From: CAVWQV01 sp963757115
GTDB lineage: Bacteria; Pseudomonadota; Alphaproteobacteria; Acetobacterales; Acetobacteraceae
DNA: 64,000 bases
Direction: 5' to 3'
Assembly (NCBI GenBank): GCA_963757115.1
Contig: CAVWQV010000008.1
Span: 371,137 to 435,136 of the forward strand
Made by a program: the position numbers and the translations under genes
The notes under the pieces: model-generated
The model's database searches: none
Seen by the model: only the letters and a program-made list of their open reading frames with translations
Told to the model about the DNA's origin: nothing
In this document: piece after piece, positions 59,670 to 64,000 of the stretch
Layout: every line of letters starts with the position of its first letter
Position numbering within the stretch: position 1 is the stretch's first letter

Positions 59670-60646
59670 GCAACGCTAGAAGCCAAGATCAGGCGGATGG
59701 GCAACGCCGGACGAAACGGCGGGGAGTACTACAGGCCCCGGCCGCTGATCCGCGCGATGATCGCCGTGACCAAGCCCCACATCGGCGATCGCATCTATGA
59801 CGGGGCGGCGGGTTCGGCCGGGTTCCTGTGCGAGGGCTACGACTACCTGCTGCCACAGGCGCAAAGCACGAAGGACCGCGAGACGCTGCAGAAGCGCACC
59901 TTCTATGCCAAGGAGAAGAAGAGCCTCGCTTACATCATCGCGATCATGAACATGATCCTCCACGGCATCGAGGCGCCGAACGTGCTGCACGTCAACACGC
60001 TGGCGGAGAACATCTCCGACTTGCAGGAGCGGGATCGCTAGGAGGTGGTGCTCGCCAATCCGCCGTTCGGCGGCAAGGAGCGGCCGGAGGTGCAGCAGAA
60101 CTTCGATATCAGGACCGGCGAGACTGCGTTCCTGTTCCTGCCGCACTTCATCCGCTATCTCAAGCCCGGCGGCCGCGCGGCGGTCGTCATTAAGAACACG
60201 TTCCTGTCCAACACCGACAACGCTGCGGTGGCGTTGCGGCGCGAACTGCTGACCAAGTGCGACCTGCACACCTGCTCGACATGCCGAGCGGCACTTTCCA
60301 GGGTGCCGGGGTGAAGACGGTGGTGCTGTTTTTTATGAGGGGTCGGCCGACGCGGAGTGTGTGGTTCTACAAGCTTGACCCCGGCCGCAACCTCGGCAAG
60401 ACCACGGCCCTAGAAGACGCCGACATGGCGGAGTTCGTGCGGCTGCAAGCGGGGTTCGAGGACAGCGAGCGGAGCTGGTCCGTGGACGCGGCCAGCCTGG
60501 ATCCGCAGACCTGGGATTTGTCCGTCAAGAACCCGAACGGCGGCGATGAGGGCGGGCTGCGCTCGCCGGAGGCGATCCTGAAGGAGATCGCGGCGCTAGA
60601 TGCCGAAAGCGCGCGCATCCTGGAGCGGGTGAGGGCGCTGCTTTGA
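59670..60646 (+). pseudogene. hsdM: Type I restriction-modification methylase HsdM, truncated and interrupted
   Basis: The similarity to HsdM begins abruptly near 59670 with LEAKIRRMGNAGRNGGEYY, so the first 150 or more residues of a normal protein are missing. The cofactor region DGAAGSAGFLCEGYDYL and the adenine-methylase motif VLANPPFGGKERPEV are present. Between them a TAG at 60039-60041 replaces the expected tyrosine codon (RYEVVLANPP), with the frame kept. An indel near 60285 moves the rest (LDMPSGTFQGAGVKTVVLFF) into another frame. The stop at 60644-60646 overlaps the hsdS start as TTGA. Methylation activity is unlikely. Confidence 0.9.
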
Positions 60647-60830
60647 GGGCGGGTTGGGCACTCAAACAGCTAAATGCCGTATGTCAGTTCGATCCGCCAA
60701 AGGACGAGGCAAGGAAACGTCTGGACAGCGGCAAGTTTGTTTCCTTCGTGCCGATGAGCGATCTTGGCACGAGCGAGATGGAGCTCAACGCAAGACAACA
60801 GAAGCCACTTAGCGCCGTGATTGGAAGTTA

Positions 60831-61984
60831 TACCGCGGAGCCTATAAACTGACCTTTGTGATCCATGGATAGCCGCAGAGGGATTGCAACTGTCCGGCCG
60901 TGAGGCTGTTCCAGGCTTCGCAACAAGCGGCAACGATCTCGTCGTAGCCGTCAAACACGCGGTGCGAGAAGAAGCGCTCGCGCAGATGAAGCCAAAGCCG
61001 CTCGACCGGATTCAACTCCGGCGCATAGGACGGCAGCGGCACGAGGCTGACGGTTTCGGGAATGACGAGTTGGCGCGAGCCATGCCATCCCGCCTGGTCG
61101 AGCACGAGAACGACGTGCGCATCAGGGTCAATGGTTGCGGCGAACTGCTCGAGGAACGTGCTCATTGCAGCCGTCGACACCTCGGGCAACACGAGGGCAA
61201 AGCCGTTGCCGTTGGCCGGGCGCACCGCGGCGTAAAGGTAGGTCCAGTCGAAACGGCGGTCGCACAGCCCGCGCGGCCGCTCGCCACGCAGCCACCAACG
61301 ATACCCGGTGCGGCCTTTCTGACCGACCCTGGCTTCGTCCATGAACCAGAGCTCTATCCGCTTGTCCGGATGCGCGGCGGCGGCCATGCCGACAGCGTGC
61401 GACAGCCCCCTTTTGCGAATGCGGCTTGCGCCTTCGCATCGGCCAGCGGATGCATCGGCCGGGTCTTCTGGCGGGAAAGATCGAGCCGGCGCACGATGCG
61501 CGACAGGCTCGCCGGATGCAGCCGCTTGTCGAAGCGTGCTTCGAGCCAGCGGCACAGCATCGGCAACGTCCAGTCCCGGCCGTCGCCCGGGCCGCGCAGA
61601 ATAACGGCCCGCAACGATCCCTGCTCTGCATCAGATAAACAGGGCTTTCGTCCCGGCTTCGGACGATCCCGCAGTCCCCGAATGCCTTCCGTGTTATACC
61701 GCATCACGGCGTCCCGCAGCGCCTGTCGCTCCATGCCAACGAGCCGCGCCGCCTCCGCCCGGCTTATGCCCTCCAGAGCGTGGGCGATCGCAAGTAACCG
61801 CATGACGGTCCGTGGAGTGCGTTCGCGCCGCGCCAACGCGCGCAGCTCCGCAGCGGTCGCCAAGTCACTGCGGATCTCGACCGGACGTCCCATCCCAGTC
61901 CTCCGGATTTCGTCGGACCACGATAGGATCACCCATCAAGCCGCGCCGGAATCCCCCCGAGTTCACTTCATCGGCTTGGCGGTA
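60831..61984 (-). mobile_element. IS630-family insertion sequence inside hsdS
   Basis: An element of about 1.15 kb carrying an IS630 transposase. The left end begins TACCGCGGAGCC and the right end, read inward, TACCGCCAAGCC; over 22 bases about 17 match, giving imperfect terminal inverted repeats. A TA dinucleotide lies on each side (60829-60830 and 61983-61984), as expected for IS630/Tc1-type insertion at TA. Removing the element with one TA joins the hsdS halves in frame. Confidence 0.85.
60842..61932 (-). CDS. IS630-family transposase in two overlapping frames
   Basis: A DDE transposase of about 363 residues. The N-terminal frame (61932 to 61354) has the helix-turn-helix domains, with SRAEAARLVGMERQALRDAV. 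The second frame (61555 to 60842) has the catalytic aspartates in WFMDEARVGQKGRTG and VLVLDQAGWHG and the glutamate in PELNPVERLWLHL. They join at about 61410, where the coding strand reads GCAAAAGGGGG. A -1 slip on AAAA would give AFAKRGLSHAVG. This may be programmed frameshifting, known in some IS families, or one lost base in the homopolymer. Confidence 0.88.
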
Positions 61985-62882
61985 TTACACCTACTTTGCC
62001 GAGAATGACCTTCTTCTCGCGAAAATTACCCCGTGCTTTGAGAACGGCAAGCTTGGCATCGCCAGAGGCCTTTCAAACGACATTGGGTTTGGATCGAGCG
62101 AGTTCCTTTATGCGTCCGAGCGCAAACGTTCTCCCTGAATTCGTCTTCTATTATCTGAGCCAAGCGGTGTTCCGCCGGATGGGCACTCGCGTAATGAAAG
62201 GTGCCGTCGGCCACAAGACGGTGCCAAAGGAATTTGTTCAGACTTATCAGATTCCAGTCCCACCCCTCCCCGACAGCAGCGCATCGTCGCCATCTTGGAT
62301 GACGCGTTCGAGGGCATCGCCATCGCCAAGGCGAACGCCGAAAAGAACCTTACGAATTCCCAGGGGCTAGCTCAGGGCTATCTGGAAACGCACATACATC
62401 GCGTGGCGACGAGCGGGGTGGAGGCTTGCCTCGAAGCGATATGTGAGGCCGGGAGACCCATCACTTACGGCGTAATCAAGCTTGGCGACGAAACAGCAAA
62501 CGGCGTACCGTGCCTTCGGACTAGTAACGTGCGATGGTTGCATTTCGATCTTCGCGGCATCAAGCGCATCAGGCCTGCACTTTCAGCCGAGTATAGCCGC
62601 ACCATACTTCGCGGCAGAGAAGTGCTTGTGAACGTAAAGGGTGCGCTTGGAGGAGTAGCGGAAGTCTCACCGGAAATGAAGGACTGGAACATATCCCGAG
62701 AGGTAGCGCTCGTGCCTCCCGATGCCACCAGGGTCAACTCGGACTATCTTGCTTATTGGATTGGCACCCCTTCCAGTCAGAAGTGGCTCACCGGAGTCAA
62801 AACCGGGGCTGCATATGTCGGCATCAACATAGAGGATCTACGGACACTTCCGGTGGCTTTGCCGGATTTAGAAACTCAGCGC

Positions 62883-62898
62883 AAAGCGGCAAAGCGGC
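62883..62898 (+). repeat. 8-bp tandem duplication in hsdS
   Basis: AAAGCGGC is repeated exactly at 62883-62890 and 62891-62898 and is followed by the near copy AAAACGGC. With one copy removed the gene reads QRKAAKRLQTVLA in frame, the usual helix of HsdS. The duplication is therefore the cause of the local frameshift. Confidence 0.8.
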
Positions 62899-63042
62899 AA
62901 AACGGCTGCAAACGGTGCTGGCTTAATGTCGACACCTCGCGTCCACGACGGAACGCAAACTCTCGGCCCCCGCCGAACTGAAACAATCCCTTCTCGCCCG
63001 CGCGTTCTCCGGCGGGCTGACTGAAGCGGACGCGAAGGCCGC

Positions 63043-64000
63043 GTGAACGAGGACGAGACCCGCGCCGAGCTGATTGCCCCGGCTCTCGCCGCCGCCGGAT
63101 GGGGCGCGGGCGAGAGCCGTGTCAGGCGTGAGGTGCGGATCACGCTCGGGAGGCTGCAGGGGGGCGGCAGGCGGACGGAGCCGGACATCGCGGACTACGT
63201 GCTGCACCATCGCGGCCAGCGCCTCGCGGTGATCGAGGCCAAGGCGCGCGACAAGGGGCCGACCGAGGGCGTCGGGCAAGCCAAGAAATACGCCGCCAAG
63301 CTGCAAACCCGCTTCGCCTCTCGACTAACGGCGAGAAGCTCTACCGCATCGACATGGGAACCGGCGCTGAGGGCTATGTCGATGCCATCCAAAGCCCGAC
63401 GCGCTGTGGGCCGCAGTGTTCGGCGCGGAGGACGCGCGGACCGGGTTCTGGCGCGACCGCTTCGCTGCCGTCCCGTTCGGGGAGAAGGGGGAGCCAGCTC
63501 GCGCGCTACTATCAAGTTAATGCTGTCGAGCGGACGCTTGAGGCGATCGCCGCGGGGCGGGACCGCATCCTGCTCACGCTCGCGACCGGCACGGGCAAGA
63601 CGTTCATCGCCTTCCAGATCGCGTGGAAGCTGTTTCATGCTCGATGGAGTTTGGCCGATTGGAAGGGCACGGCCGAACCCGCGCAACGGCCGCGCATCCT
63701 GTTCCTTGCCGACCGCAATATCCTTGCCGATCAGGCTTACAACGCCTTTTCCTCCTTCGCGGAGAATGCGCTGGTCCGCATCGCGCCAGACGCCATCCGC
63801 AAGCGGGGCCGGGTGCCTAAAATCGGCAGCGTGTTCTTCACCATCTTCCAGACGTTCACGAGCGGGAGGGAGCCCTCACCCAACCCTCTCCCGGAGGTCC
63901 CACGCCGCGAAAGCTATTTCGGCGATTACCCGCCCGACTTCTTCGACCTCGTCATCATTGACGAGTGCCATCGTGGCGGGGCGGCGGACGAGACCACCTG
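63043..64000 (+). pseudogene. hsdR: Type I restriction subunit HsdR, 3' partial, frameshifted
   Basis: The DNA-translocating restriction subunit. From GTG 63043 the N-terminal nuclease domain reads TRAELIAPALAAAGWG and LAVIEAKARDKGPTEGVGQ, with the catalytic ExK. Indels near 63318, 63398 and 63492 move through the frames, giving NGEKLYRIDMGTGAEGYVD, ARTGFWRDRFAAVPFGEKG and then the helicase start RYYQVNAVERTLEAI with Walker A LATGTGKTFIA. The DEAD-type box IIDECHRGGAADE lies near 63960. A segment resembling an intergenic repeat lies in frame at 63873-63892. The gene runs off the window. It may be dead, or merely mis-sequenced. Confidence 0.88.
63873..63892. repeat. Intergenic-type repeat embedded in hsdR
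   Basis: The stretch from CCCTCACCCAAC to CCTCTCCC resembles the element at 17642-17660 and the widespread CCCTCACCCTAACC-type intergenic repeats. Here it lies between the helicase motif FTIFQTFTSG and the conserved SYFGDYPPDFFDLVIIDECH region of hsdR and encodes EPSPNPLPEV in frame. Confidence 0.6.

Larger units (their letters stand above)
60643..63046 (+). pseudogene. hsdS: Type I specificity subunit HsdS, split by an IS630 element
   Basis: HsdS reads the DNA target of type I enzymes with two recognition domains. The first 63 codons (60643-60830, ending at GSY) are separated by the IS630 element from the remainder, which starts YTYFAENDLLLAKITPCFEN at about 61985. The central conserved region (QQRIVAILDDAFEGI) and second recognition domain (ITYGVIKLGDET to INIEDLRTLPVALP) follow. 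Indels lie near 62130 and 62275, and an 8-bp tandem duplication at 62883-62898 shifts the frame before LQTVLA. The C-terminus (LLARAFSGGLTEADAKAA) ends at 63046, overlapping hsdR as GTGA. The gene cannot make a working protein as it stands. Confidence 0.9.

Noticed and set aside
49338..64000. CRISPR array, prophage or integrase genes in the accessory part.
   Set aside because: No regularly spaced repeats, no phage structural genes and no tyrosine or serine recombinase could be recognised; only transposase genes are present.

Overview
The window looks like a chromosomal contig of a GC-rich Alphaproteobacterium, perhaps of the Rhodospirillales or Hyphomicrobiales type. The evidence is uniformly high GC, a thiOSGE operon behind a TPP riboswitch, Aap-type amino-acid transport, paired acyl-CoA dehydrogenases, LLM flavin oxidoreductases and a grpE-dnaK-dnaJ block. 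The genus cannot be read from the sequence.

Layout. 1-1052: end of a zinc alcohol dehydrogenase. 1878-3817: a broken animal-type haem peroxidase with a calcium-binding-like tail. 4098-6982: TPP riboswitch and thiO-thiS-thiG-thiE. 7059-8669: small membrane protein, cytochrome c' and a thioesterase on the minus strand. 8806-12549: penicillin-acylase-type amidase followed by a GH3-type amide synthetase. 12604-19563: msrA, two acyl-CoA dehydrogenases, a phosphodiesterase, a VOC protein, an SDR and a CMD-family protein, which look catabolic. 19596-23748: gspF, gspE, prepilin peptidase and a small exported protein. 23875-28092: LLM oxidoreductase and aapQMP. 28102-30338: CopC and a CopD-cytochrome c-redoxin-like fusion. 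30575-37966: DUF900 hydrolase, sugar ABC transporter, OsmC-like protein, NtaA-type monooxygenase, GST. 38064-42057: grpE-dnaK-dnaJ. 42073-49270: VOC protein, two orphan solute-binding proteins, polA, a CHCC zinc-finger protein and a lipoprotein hydrolase. 49261-49337: tRNA-Arg(CCG). 49338-55684: accessory stretch with an IS1595 transposase relic, a DUF6471 protein, an unknown membrane-anchored protein, a di-haem cytochrome and a class-3-type lipase. 55685-59588: enolase-superfamily enzyme, tadA, a C26 amidotransferase, rluB, rsmD. 59670-64000: a decayed type I restriction-modification locus (hsdM, hsdS, hsdR) with an IS630 element inside hsdS.

Two kinds of damage must be kept apart. About 35 single-base frameshifts are scattered over the window, several at homopolymers. 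They hit genes that should be intact (dnaK, grpE, polA, thiG, aapM), so most are probably sequence errors. In-frame nonsense codons (TAA in the peroxidase, TAG in hsdM, TAG in the IS1595 transposase), the truncated start of hsdM, the IS insertion and an 8-bp duplication in hsdS occur only in accessory genes and look more like real decay.

The most interesting biology is the amidase plus GH3 amide-synthetase pair, the three-domain CopD fusion beside CopC, the PolA with a degenerate proofreading motif, and the IS630 insertion whose empty site can be rebuilt.
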